DNA of 51,051 nucleotides from Sphingorhabdus sp. (GTDB lineage: Bacteria > Pseudomonadota > Alphaproteobacteria > Sphingomonadales > Sphingomonadaceae), in NCBI GenBank assembly GCA_015478735.1, contig JADMKQ010000003.1, positions 1 through 51,051 on the forward strand, given 5' to 3'. Position numbers and translations under genes: made by a program. The notes under the pieces were generated by a model. That model made no database searches. It saw only the letters and a program-made list of their open reading frames with translations, and was not told the origin of the DNA. Below are positions 8,538-15,576 of this stretch, one piece after another. Each line of letters begins with the position of its first letter. Positions within the stretch are counted from its first letter, which is position 1.

Positions 8538-9611
8538 TTAACGAACAGTAACGCTGCCTTCCGCTACCCTGAAGTGCAGGGCATCATCAGGCGCATCGTC
8601 AAACAATCCCGGTTCGGTTCCGGTCAACCAGACCTGACCGCCTTTTTCCGACAATTTGCCAAATAAAGCGGCCCGGCGTCTGGGGTCGAGATGGGCTGCT
8701 ACTTCGTCAAGCAACAGGACTGGGCGGCTTCCACGCTGCTCAGCGATCAGATCGGCATGGGCCAATATGATCGAGAAGAGCAGGGCCTTTTGCTCGCCGG
8801 TAGAACATTTCTCCGCCGCCTGATCCTTGGCTGCGTGAAAAACGGTGAGGTCGGCGCGATGTGGGCCTTTCAGTGTGCGGCCCGCGGCTCTGTCTTCCCG
8901 CCGGTTCGATTTCAAGCTGTGGAGCAAAACCTCCGGATCATGATGGCCGCCATCCTCCAGATTCAGCCTGGGCGCAGCAAACAGCCCGTCATCTGTGCCT
9001 TCCAGCATTGCGTTCAGTTCCTGCGTAATGCGTAAACGCGCCTGCGCGGCGGCGCTGCCAAAGCGCACTAATTGTCCATCCAGCGCGTCGAGCCATTCGC
9101 TATCCGGCATATAGTCGTCCGCCAGCAGCCGGTTACGCTCCCGCCTTGCCGCATCGTAGCGGGTGCAATTCCGCGGATGGTCAGGTTCCAGAGCAGTCAC
9201 CAACCGGTCGAGAAAATTGCGTCGACCCGACGGTCCTTCCATGAACAAGCGGTCCATCGCAGGGGTTAGCCATAATATCGAAAGCCATTGCGCCAGATCA
9301 TTTGTCGGCACTGCGGCACCGTTGACACGTGTCTTGCGCCGCTCCGGATAGGCTGCGCTGGTCCCTGTGCCCAATTGGACATCGCCCATTTCGGCGGCTA
9401 CCGCGAAATCGCCGGAGCCATCTTCATAAGCAATGTCTTTTAGTGCGGCGCGCCGCAAACCCCGACCAGGCGCCAGAAGCGATACAGCCTCCAGAATATT
9501 GGTCTTTCCAGCCCCGTTCTCACCGCTCAACACCACAAAGCCCGGAGCGGCTTCCAGGCGTAATTGCGGGTAATTCCTGAAATTCTGCAAAGTGAGCCGG
9601 GAAATCGTCAT
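8538..9611 (-). CDS. recF: DNA replication and repair protein RecF
   Basis: A 357-residue SMC-like ATPase that loads RecA at gaps with RecO and RecR. The N-terminus [14 protein letters not shown] is the classic RecF start, Walker [10 protein letters not shown] follows at about residues 30-38, the family signature region [16 protein letters not shown] is present, and the Walker B-like [11 protein letters not shown] lies about 70 residues before the end. I chose ATG 9611 over the 34-residue longer frame starting at 9713, because homologues begin at this motif and the upstream extension is not RecF-like. It has only a weak ribosome-binding site; a GTG sits directly before the ATG. dnaN and gyrB are not adjacent here (gyrB lies 30 kb away). 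Confidence 0.93.
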   Translation of the reverse strand: MTISRLTLQNFRNYPQLRLEAAPGFVVLSGENGAGKTNILEAVSLLAPGRGLRRAALKDIAYEDGSGDFAVAAEMGDVQLGTGTSAAYPERRKTRVNGAAVPTNDLAQWLSILWLTPAMDRLFMEGPSGRRNFLDRLVTALEPDHPRNCTRYDAARRERNRLLADDYMPDSEWLDALDGQLVRFGSAAAQARLRITQELNAMLEGTDDGLFAAPRLNLEDGGHHDPEVLLHSLKSNRREDRAAGRTLKGPHRADLTVFHAAKDQAAEKCSTGEQKALLFSIILAHADLIAEQRGSRPVLLLDEVAAHLDPRRRAALFGKLSEKGGQVWLTGTEPGLFDDAPDDALHFRVAEGSVTVR

Positions 9612-9719
9612 GACAGGGTGATGCTCTACCCGTGGGTGAATGGGATGAGAAGGAAAATCGCGATTCACGGCCATGCGCGGTGATGCGTCTGTTCTAAAGC
9701 GTTCATATCCCATTCACCT

Positions 9720-9754
9720 AATCCCAAAAGTTAGGAATAAATCCCAAAGGTAAG
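9720..9754. repeat. paired 15-base direct repeat, candidate activator sites
   Basis: AATCCCAAAAGTTAG (9720-9734) and AATCCCAAAGGTAAG (9740-9754) match at 13 of 15 bases and lie 20 bp apart, about two helical turns. They are 94-128 bp upstream of the start predicted from the sigma-54 site at 9822, where enhancer-binding activators usually bind. They are also just upstream of recF. Confidence 0.5.
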
Positions 9755-9821
9755 TTTATGGCAATATCGGATAAGTGTCTGAATCTCAGTAAATCATTGT
9801 AATTCATAGACTTTATAAAAC

Positions 9822-9836
9822 TGGCACGGCCTGTGC
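9822..9836 (+). promoter_or_regulatory. sigma-54 (RpoN) promoter of the PspC-like unit
   Basis: TGGCACGGCCTGTGC matches the sigma-54 consensus TGGCACG-N4-TTGC at 10 of 11 fixed positions, with the essential GG (9823-9824) and GC (9835-9836) at the right distance. The first gene starts 60 bp downstream with a strong AAGGAAGGA. The psp genes of enterobacteria are sigma-54 dependent, which fits the PspC domain downstream. Transcription would start near 9848. Confidence 0.65.
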
Positions 9837-9896
9837 AAAGTATGAGACATCTTCGCCAACACGGACGAAGGCCAAATTTAAAGGAAGGACCTCACA

Positions 9897-10016
9897 ATGT
9901 TTATCAATAGCTCAAGCAACATCGCCGCTGCATTCGCCGCCATCATCTCTGCTGCAATCTTCATTACAGCCAGCGTAGGACCAGCCGTTAACAACGCCGG
10001 CACATTGCTGATCTGA
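9897..10016 (+). CDS. 39-residue small membrane protein upstream of PspC-like gene
   Basis: ATG 9897 to TGA 10014-10016 encodes 39 residues. They begin MFINSSSNIAAAFAAIIS, form one hydrophobic Ala/Ile-rich segment, and continue with a short polar end (GPAVNNAGTLLI). It has one of the best ribosome-binding sites of the region (AAGGAAGGA, 8-9 bases upstream). It lies 83 bp before the PspC-like gene and directly downstream of the sigma-54 site, so it is probably the first gene of a two-gene envelope-stress operon. I believe small proteins in this position recur in sphingomonads, but I cannot check this here. Function unknown. Confidence 0.65.
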   Translation: MFINSSSNIAAAFAAIISAAIFITASVGPAVNNAGTLLI

Positions 10017-10099
10017 TGGCAAGCCGGAAAGAAAGCACCGGTTCCTCGCCGCGCAGTTGGCCGGAACCGGTTGCTCCCCCACACAGGAAGAAGGGTATT

Positions 10100-10279
10100 A
10101 TGAAGAAAGAACTACATCTCGACAAAGCCAACGGAAAATTGATGGGCGTATGCGCCGGTCTTGCCAACTGGAGCGGGATTGACAGAAATATTCTGCGCAT
10201 CATCTTTGTGCTCGCAACAATATTCGGTTTTGGTTCAGCGATCATTGTTTATCTGGCCATAGGTCTGATCGTCGATTAA
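10100..10279 (+). CDS. PspC domain protein
   Basis: A 59-residue protein consisting of little more than one PspC domain: KLMGVCAGLANWSGIDRNILRIIF followed by a hydrophobic membrane segment (VLATIFGFGSAIIVYLAIGLIV). PspC proteins sense or transmit envelope stress at the inner membrane, usually with PspA and PspB, neither of which is seen here. Start: ATG 10100 with AAGAAGGG 4-5 bases upstream; the longer upstream frame would overlap the 39-residue gene and is not PspC-like. It is probably co-transcribed from the sigma-54 promoter at 9822. Confidence 0.85.
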   Translation: MKKELHLDKANGKLMGVCAGLANWSGIDRNILRIIFVLATIFGFGSAIIVYLAIGLIVD

Positions 10280-10377
10280 TCGCTAACCCGTCGTTTTGAT
10301 GATATAACATACAGAAAAGATTAAATAATCTGGAGCATCCCGGCCAATCGAATATTTGCAAAACCGAGTTTAATGGT

Positions 10378-10403
10378 CCAATAGGGGCTGCGAACTATTG
10401 GAG
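10378..10403 (+). promoter_or_regulatory. inverted repeat covering the ribosome-binding site of the CDF gene
   Basis: CCAATAG (10378-10384) and CTATTGG (10395-10401) form a 7-bp stem with a 10-base loop. The right arm includes the GG of the GGAG (10400-10403) used by the gene starting at 10409. It could hide the ribosome-binding site in the mRNA or be a DNA operator. Confidence 0.4.
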
Positions 10404-10408
10404 TGCTT

Positions 10409-11365
10409 ATGTCCGCCGGGACCGATCATAGTCATAATCACGGGCTAATCCCGCACAGCCATCATGACCGTCATGGGCCACACGGGCATATGCCAACCGA
10501 TTTTGGCAAGGCTTTTGCTTTCGGCATCACGCTCAACATAATCTATATTGTCGTTGAAGTGATCTATGGCCTGCTGTCGGGCTCCATGGCTTTGCTGGCT
10601 GATGCAGGGCATAATCTTTCGGATGTTCTGGGCCTTGCCGTTGCATGGGCAGGGGCGGCGCTGGCGAAAAGACCGCCGAGCGCACAATTCACTTACGGTC
10701 TGGGCGGCTCGTCAATATTGGCTGCACTCCTCAACGGCTTGTTCCTGCTCGTCGCTTGCGGTGCAATCGCATGGGAAGCCATAGGCCGGTTTAATTCGCC
10801 TAGCGAAGTGGCTTCCACGACTGTCATCGTCGTCGCTTCTATCGGTATCGCAATCAATTTCGGAACCGCGATGCTGTTCATTCGCGGGCAGAAGGAAGAC
10901 ATCAACATTCGCGGCGCATTTTTGCACATGATGGCGGATGCCGGAGTGTCTGCCGGCGTTGTCATTGGCGGGATCATTCTTTTTTATACGGATTACACCT
11001 GGGTTGACCCGCTCATCAGCCTGTTCATCGTTGCGTTGATTTTCTGGAGCACCTGGGGCTTGTTGAAAGAAGCCATCCGGATGTCACTGGCCGGTGTGCC
11101 GCAGGATATTGATGTTGAAGAGGTGTTAAAAGCCCTGACCGATTTGCCCGGCGTATCGACGGTGCATGACCTGCATATCTGGCCGATGAGCACCAGCGAG
11201 ACCGCGATGACAGCGCATCTTGTTCTTCCCGGCGGCCATCCGGGCAAGAGGTTCCTGGCCGATGTGCAGAAGATGGTGAAAGAGCGCTTTTCCATCCACC
11301 ACATCACGGTCCAGATAGAACTGGAAGATGAAGAAGCGGAGATTTGCGAAACCAATTGCGGTTGA
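10409..11365 (+). CDS. CDF family cation (zinc) efflux transporter
   Basis: A 318-residue inner-membrane transporter that exports divalent metal by proton exchange. A His-rich N-terminus (HSHNHG, HSHHDRHGPHGH) precedes about six membrane helices. The transport site is given by H68 and D72 (DAGHNLSD, helix 2) and H173 and D177 (HMMAD, helix 5); the His/Asp pair pattern is that of zinc-type CDF members such as ZitB. A cytoplasmic domain with the conserved HDLHIWPMS segment follows. Start: ATG 10409 has GGAG 5 bases upstream; a GTG at 10403 is less likely. An inverted repeat overlaps this ribosome-binding site. Confidence 0.92.
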   Translation: MSAGTDHSHNHGLIPHSHHDRHGPHGHMPTDFGKAFAFGITLNIIYIVVEVIYGLLSGSMALLADAGHNLSDVLGLAVAWAGAALAKRPPSAQFTYGLGGSSILAALLNGLFLLVACGAIAWEAIGRFNSPSEVASTTVIVVASIGIAINFGTAMLFIRGQKEDINIRGAFLHMMADAGVSAGVVIGGIILFYTDYTWVDPLISLFIVALIFWSTWGLLKEAIRMSLAGVPQDIDVEEVLKALTDLPGVSTVHDLHIWPMSTSETAMTAHLVLPGGHPGKRFLADVQKMVKERFSIHHITVQIELEDEEAEICETNCG

Positions 11366-11532
11366 GTGTTCTCATCACTGGCACAGAAATATCATCACCA
11401 AAAATAGGTTCTCTTAACCTTTGCATAAACATCGGGCGTTATTATCGATCTGAATCGGGGCTCGCATGCAAAAGCGAAAAGACGTTCCGGAATTATTCCG
11501 GGCGGGGAAATTCTGGCAGGATTATTTTGGAG

Positions 11533-11886
11533 ATGGGCGAAAAATCTTTTCACCGTGCTTTGGATAGGCAGTTCGGGCTGAGTGACAACCGCTTTGCTTC
11601 GCGCAAGGGTGTGGAGATTCCGGCAGATGTCCGCCAGCTTGGTTTTGGCAAGGTCGGGGTCATGGTGATTGATCTGTCACTGACTGGATTTCGCATGCGC
11701 TGCATGACCCGGCTAAGCTACGAAAAGCCTGTTTTCATGACACTGCCATCTTTTGCTGCGCTGGAGAGCAAGATCTGCTGGAACAATGAGGACCTCTATG
11801 GCTGCCAGTTCGAGACGACCTTATATCCCGCTGTTTTTGACCATATCGTGACGCGCTATCCTTCGCTGAAAGAAGGCTCTTTCTAA
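11533..11886 (+). CDS. PilZ domain protein
   Basis: A 117-residue protein made of one PilZ-like domain, the fold that often binds cyclic di-GMP. The RxxxR-like segment is FASRKGVEIPADVR and the second motif appears as DLSLTGFRMRC, close to the canonical D/NxSxxG. The start is unsure: ATG 11533 is chosen, but its best Shine-Dalgarno (AGGA, 11518-11521) is 11 bases away and fits a TTG at 11527 better. The long frame going up to 11344 overlaps the CDF gene and is not PilZ-like. It ends 18 bp before the convergent DsbA-family gene. Whether it binds c-di-GMP is inference. Confidence 0.75.
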   Translation: MGEKSFHRALDRQFGLSDNRFASRKGVEIPADVRQLGFGKVGVMVIDLSLTGFRMRCMTRLSYEKPVFMTLPSFAALESKICWNNEDLYGCQFETTLYPAVFDHIVTRYPSLKEGSF

Positions 11887-11904
11887 GAATTTATAGGTCA
11901 GAAA

Positions 11905-12609
11905 TTACTGAGCCGTGCTTTCAGCCGAAAGGATTTTGGGAAGCACTTTATGCTCGATTATCCGGGCGAATACATCGCTGTCCTGAGCGCCGGGAACCAT
12001 GAATTTCTTGTCAAAGATAAAGGCAGGAACGCCGGAGATAAAGCGGTCTTCCCATCCCGCTTCGACAGCGCGCACTTGCGAGGCATATTCATCGCTGGCG
12101 AGAATTTCTTGGGCGCGAGCGGTATCAAGGCCAGCTTCACCTGCAATGGCGACAAGCGTATCATGGTCACTGACATTCTTGCCATCGGTAAAATGTGCTT
12201 TGAACAGGGCCAGTTTAAGCGCGGTTTGCTTGTCTTTTTCTCCGGGCTTTCCACTGGACATTTCTCCCGCCCAGTGAAGCAGACGGTGCGCGTCAAACGT
12301 GTTCACCATCCGCATATTCTCGTGATAGTTGAACGTGAAATCAAGGTCAGCGCCCGCGTTACGCAGCCGGTCGCGATTACCTTTGCTCTGTGCGGGAGTA
12401 GCGCCATATTTTTGCGCCATATGCTCGTTTATATCCTGCCCTTCTGGCGGCATGCCTGGGTTCAGCTCGAACGCGTGCCAGGTGAGGGCGAACTGTGCCT
12501 GGCCCTCAAACCGCTGCATGGCCTGTTCCAGCTTTTTATAACCGATAATGCACCAAGGGCAGACCACGTCCGAGACAATATCTACGGTAATGACCGGGGT
12601 CTCTGACAT
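11905..12609 (-). CDS. DsbA family oxidoreductase, FrnE-like
   Basis: A 234-residue thioredoxin-fold protein. The redox motif CPWC lies at residues 17-20 in the FrnE context (DVVCPWCIIGYKKLEQA), followed by the helical insertion of the DsbA/FrnE clan and a cis-proline-like SGVPAFIFD near the end. No signal peptide is seen, so it probably acts in the cytoplasm as a disulfide isomerase or in thiol stress response. It is convergent with the PilZ gene and lies 45 bp downstream of clpS in the same direction. Confidence 0.85.
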   Translation of the reverse strand: MSETPVITVDIVSDVVCPWCIIGYKKLEQAMQRFEGQAQFALTWHAFELNPGMPPEGQDINEHMAQKYGATPAQSKGNRDRLRNAGADLDFTFNYHENMRMVNTFDAHRLLHWAGEMSSGKPGEKDKQTALKLALFKAHFTDGKNVSDHDTLVAIAGEAGLDTARAQEILASDEYASQVRAVEAGWEDRFISGVPAFIFDKKFMVPGAQDSDVFARIIEHKVLPKILSAESTAQ

Positions 12610-12654
12610 GGCTCTATTCCTTATATTTGCGTATTGGCTAGTGCGGGTGCCGGT

Positions 12655-13092
12655 TCACGCTTTTTCTAATGTGCATTGCAGGGGATGCTGGTTCTTGCGT
12701 GCAAAGTCCATCACCTGGGTGACTTTGGTTTCCGCGACTTCATAGCTGAATGTCCCGCATACGCCGACGCCCTTTTGATGGACATGGAGCATCACGCGCG
12801 TGGCTTCGTCAATGTCCATCTGGAAAAAGCGTTTGAGCACCAGCACGACAAACTCCATCGGAGTGTAATCGTCGTTGAGCAGCAGCACTTTATAGGGATT
12901 GGGCTTTTTCGTTTTGGCCCGCGTTTTGGTGGCGATACCAATATTGGTATCATCGCTGTCATCACCGCCGCCTACGCCGCTGTCTTTGTCGTCATCCCCG
13001 GCACGGACGCCCGGCAACACGCTGTAGCCAGCCTGTGAAGCAAGCGGGTAGGCACCGGACAGGTTCGGGGAGAGAATCTTTACTTTAATCAT
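12655..13092 (-). CDS. clpS: ATP-dependent Clp protease adaptor ClpS
   Basis: A 145-residue adaptor that hands N-degron substrates to ClpAP. The core begins near residue 63 ([20 protein letters not shown]) and contains [14 protein letters not shown], including the binding-pocket and ClpA-contact residues, and ends with [19 protein letters not shown]. About 60 residues precede the core, with an acidic, glycine-rich stretch ([16 protein letters not shown]); usual ClpS proteins are 100-120 residues, so either the true start is internal or the tail is long. ATG 13092 is used; no strong Shine-Dalgarno is visible. clpA is not in the window. Confidence 0.88.
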   Translation of the reverse strand: MIKVKILSPNLSGAYPLASQAGYSVLPGVRAGDDDKDSGVGGGDDSDDTNIGIATKTRAKTKKPNPYKVLLLNDDYTPMEFVVLVLKRFFQMDIDEATRVMLHVHQKGVGVCGTFSYEVAETKVTQVMDFARKNQHPLQCTLEKA

Positions 13093-13209
13093 GATGCACA
13101 AGATATGGTATTTTAGCCCCCAAGAGCAAGTGGCTGATTCATTAGTGGGGGATGAGTGGACCGAGATCCCGCGACGATAATACCGTGAACCGCTCGATCC
13201 GGTCCAAAT

Positions 13210-13245
13210 GAAAAAGGCCGCTCCCTTTGGGAAGCAGCCTTTTTG
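13210..13245 (-). terminator. rho-independent terminator of the phasin gene
   Basis: The inverted repeat AAAAAGGC-GCT-CCC / GGG-AGC-GCCTTTTT, read on the minus strand, ends in five T followed by CATTT. It lies 32 bp after the phasin stop codon and 118 bp before clpS; the symmetric A/T runs could stop both strands. Confidence 0.8.
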
Positions 13246-13276
13246 TGAAGTCGTTACAGTCGTTGGACAAAAGCGC

Positions 13277-13984
13277 TTAAGCGGCTTTTTTGATTTCCTT
13301 GCGGATGGCGCTGAGGCGATCAGCGATGGGCTGATAGGCGTCCCCGGCCAGCTTGGTCACGGCATCAATATTGCTTGATGTCTGATCCATCACACGGTCA
13401 ACGCCGGTGCGAAGGTAATCGGTCTGCTGTTCAAAAAAGTCTTTTGGCGTTGCGACGCTGAATACACCGCGCAGCGCACGGCTGGCTTCAACGAAGTTTT
13501 CGCGGGTATATTTCAGGTTGGTTTTGCCGAGTTCCTGAGCGCCTTTAGCGGTGATTTTGCCGCTTTCGATCAGGGTTTCGATATTCTCGCGGTTAAACTC
13601 GACCGTGTCCTTGGACAGCTTAACAGCGCGGTCAGCGGCTTCTTTCGCGCGTTCCTGTGCTTCGGCGGCCAGTTTCTCGAACCGCTCGCCGAGCGTTTCA
13701 GCGGCATTTTTCGCTTTGTTAGCGGCCTTGGTGTTGGCGGTCTTGGCGTTTTGCGCCACGGTTTTTGTTGCTGTGGTCATCTTGGTGTTTCCTTTTCTGG
13801 CACTCTTGCGAGCCGTCGCGGTTTTCTTGGCTACAGACTTTTTAGCGGCAGGCTTTTCAGCAGCCACAGGCTTAGCCGTTGCAGCCGCACTGGCAGTAGT
13901 TTGTGCGGCAGGGGTTGGGGCAGAGGGACTAACCGACTTTGCATCAGCCGAAACAGCCTGGGGATTAATATTCGTGTCAGCCAT
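13277..13984 (-). CDS. phasin family protein
   Basis: A 235-residue phasin-type protein, expected to coat polyhydroxyalkanoate granules. The first about 75 residues are low complexity and Ala/Lys/Pro rich ([20 protein letters not shown]). The following amphipathic helices ([37 protein letters not shown]) match the alphaproteobacterial phasin_2 domain. The start is ATG 13984 because GGAGG lies 5 bases upstream; the adjacent ATG at 13987 is too close. Two identical 16-base sites lie just upstream (14000-14015 and 14047-14062) and are probably its operator. It has its own terminator, so it is monocistronic. Confidence 0.85.
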   Translation of the reverse strand: MADTNINPQAVSADAKSVSPSAPTPAAQTTASAAATAKPVAAEKPAAKKSVAKKTATARKSARKGNTKMTTATKTVAQNAKTANTKAANKAKNAAETLGERFEKLAAEAQERAKEAADRAVKLSKDTVEFNRENIETLIESGKITAKGAQELGKTNLKYTRENFVEASRALRGVFSVATPKDFFEQQTDYLRTGVDRVMDQTSSNIDAVTKLAGDAYQPIADRLSAIRKEIKKAA

Positions 13985-13999
13985 CATTGCCTCCAATTT

Positions 14000-14062
14000 A
14001 TGTTGCAGTGCACAAATATGCTTGGGCGACATCGAAGTCAAGAAAAATGTTGCAGTGCACAA
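14000..14062 (-). promoter_or_regulatory. two identical 16-base sites upstream of the phasin gene
   Basis: The word ATGTTGCAGTGCACAA occurs at 14000-14015 and 14047-14062 on the plus strand, 47 bp apart and 16 bp before the phasin ATG. The TGCA/TGCAC content resembles the TGC-rich sites bound by PhaR, the polyhydroxyalkanoate-sensing repressor of phasin genes in other proteobacteria. PhaR itself is not in the window, so this is an inference. Confidence 0.55.
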
Positions 14063-14088
14063 TAAACAGAAGCGCTGAATCCAGCCGT

Positions 14089-14106
14089 TAATTGTCCGGA
14101 CAATTA
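14089..14106. promoter_or_regulatory. perfect 18-bp palindrome
   Basis: TAATTGTCCGGACAATTA is identical on both strands and lies between the phasin gene and the str operon promoter. It has the size and symmetry of a site for a dimeric regulator (TetR or similar). The target gene may be the phasin, 105 bp away, or the str operon, 210 bp away. Confidence 0.5.
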
Positions 14107-14473
14107 TATCTCCATGCTCGCCCAGAACGACTGTGCATGTGCTTGCAGCATTTCATGTTGAGGGCTGGATAGGGCAGGCTAGTAATATAAAAATGCTATA
14201 TTATATAAGTTGCCTTAATATAGCGCTACATATTGATGTGGGCGGTAAGGGGAGTGAAACCAGGCTGGTGAACGAGCCATATTCCTCCCGATCCACTGTT
14301 GACGTTTTGGCGAATCCCCGCTAAGGGCCGCGCTTCTGTTAGTGGGAATGCTATTTCTGCCTGTCAGGGGTTACATCCCTCGCTTCCGGAAAAACACATA
14401 GGCAAAACACTTTCGGCGATTTGCGTCGATAGAGTAACCCTAGTTTATCTAGATCCAATAAGGTGAAGACTTT
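14107..14473. other. non-coding leader region of the str operon
   Basis: There is no credible gene in this stretch. It contains an AT-rich part (14180-14235), the predicted promoter (14299-14327) and a leader of about 140 bases before rpsL. A 63-codon frame at 14133 shows no ribosome-binding site and no protein-like composition. Confidence 0.5.
14299..14327 (+). promoter_or_regulatory. promoter of the rpsL-rpsG-fusA-tuf operon
   Basis: TTGACG (14299-14304) and TAAGGG (14322-14327) are separated by exactly 17 bases, followed by a GC-rich discriminator (CCGCGC), as expected for growth-rate controlled ribosomal promoters. Transcription would begin near 14335, giving a 140-base leader. Confidence 0.55.
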
Positions 14474-14845
14474 ATGCCAACGATTAACCAGCTCGTCCGT
14501 AAAGGGCGGGTGGCTCAGAAGACGAAGTCCAACGGACCGGCACTGGAAGCAAACCCGCAAAAGCGCGGCGTTTGTACTCGTGTCTATACGACGACTCCGA
14601 AAAAACCAAACTCCGCTTTGCGTAAAGTTGCGAAGGTTCGCCTGACCAACCAGCGTGAAGTTATCAGCTACATTGGCGGTGAAGGCCACAACCTTCAGGA
14701 ACATAGTGTTGTTCTGATCCGCGGCGGCCGTGTGCGCGACCTTCCCGGTGTGCGTTATCACGTTGTTCGCGGCGTTCTCGATACACAAGGCGTTAAGGAC
14801 CGGCGGCAATCCCGTTCCAAATACGGCGCCAAGCGTCCTAAGTAA
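14474..14845 (+). CDS. rpsL: 30S ribosomal protein S12
   Basis: A 123-residue decoding-site protein of the small subunit. The family hallmarks are intact: QLVRKGR near the start, [21 protein letters not shown], the EGHNLQEHS loop and the RYHVVRG/SKYG end. The lysines of TPKKPNS and of [11 protein letters not shown]-type positions, whose substitution gives streptomycin resistance in other bacteria, look wild type in the first case; in the second the text reads [11 protein letters not shown] with arginine where some species have lysine. It is the first gene of the str operon, 48 bp before rpsG. A GGTGAAG lies upstream of the ATG. Confidence 0.98.
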   Translation: MPTINQLVRKGRVAQKTKSNGPALEANPQKRGVCTRVYTTTPKKPNSALRKVAKVRLTNQREVISYIGGEGHNLQEHSVVLIRGGRVRDLPGVRYHVVRGVLDTQGVKDRRQSRSKYGAKRPK

Positions 14846-14893
14846 TTGGGCTAAACAATTTGGCCAATATCCGGCTAACTGGAGTTATATAAT

Positions 14894-15364
14894 ATGGCAC
14901 GTCGTCGTCGTCCCGAGAAACGGGTAATTCTTCCTGATCCAAAGTTTAAGGATCAGATTCTTTCTAAGTTCATGAACAACCTCATGATGGATGGTAAGAA
15001 ATCCACCGCCGAGCGTATTGTTTATGGTGCGCTGGATAGCGTGGAAGCCAAAGCGAAAAAAGATCCGCTGCAGCTTTTCCACGATGCCCTCAACAATGTG
15101 AAGCCGGGCATTGAAGTCCGCTCTCGCCGTGTTGGTGGTGCAACCTATCAGGTTCCGGTTGAAGTACGGCCGGAACGTGCTCAGGCTCTTGCTATTCGCT
15201 GGGTCATTGCTGCCGCTCGCGCTCGCAGTGAAACCACAATGGCGGCGCGTCTGTCCGGTGAAATTCTTGATGCTTCAAACAATCGCGGCAACGCGGTGAA
15301 GAAGCGTGAAGATGCGCATAAGATGGCTGATGCTAACCGCGCATTTGCCCACTACCGCTGGTAG
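14894..15364 (+). CDS. rpsG: 30S ribosomal protein S7
   Basis: A 156-residue primary binder of the 3' domain of 16S rRNA. The start [18 protein letters not shown], the core [15 protein letters not shown] and the end [13 protein letters not shown] are typical of bacterial S7, with the short form of the C-terminus. An ACTGGAG lies about 8 bases upstream. A 212-base gap with clear hairpins separates it from fusA, which is longer than usual inside a str operon. Confidence 0.98.
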   Translation: MARRRRPEKRVILPDPKFKDQILSKFMNNLMMDGKKSTAERIVYGALDSVEAKAKKDPLQLFHDALNNVKPGIEVRSRRVGGATYQVPVEVRPERAQALAIRWVIAAARARSETTMAARLSGEILDASNNRGNAVKKREDAHKMADANRAFAHYRW

Positions 15365-15380
15365 GCTTGAAGCCTATACT

Positions 15381-15423
15381 GCCGGTAGGCACAATTATAG
15401 TATACCGTTAGCGGTAAACCGGC
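15381..15423 (+). promoter_or_regulatory. nested hairpin in the rpsG-fusA spacer
   Basis: The outer stem GCCGGT (15381-15386) / ACCGGC (15418-15423) encloses TACCG (15403-15407) / CGGTA (15412-15416). A further hairpin, TAGGCTT/AAGCCTA, overlaps the rpsG stop codon (15362-15376). It may be an RNA control or processing element. Confidence 0.4.
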
Positions 15424-15576
15424 CGCAGGCTTGTTGTCGAATGACATATTTTTGCAGGTTTGGCGCTAACGGATTTATTTGTTAAATTTCCTGCTAATCA
15501 GGTCTGGTCAACGCTGGCCTGTTTCACTATATGGGCGGCGCTAATTGGGGCCCCTCAAGATTCTGGAGTAAAGATT

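Noticed and set aside
9612-9713. 34-residue N-terminal extension of RecF
   Set aside because: RecF homologues begin at the residue encoded at 9611; the extension is polar and not conserved-looking and overlaps the repeat-rich upstream region.
14133-14324. 63-codon frame upstream of rpsL
   Set aside because: No ribosome-binding site, overlaps the predicted str promoter, unlikely composition.
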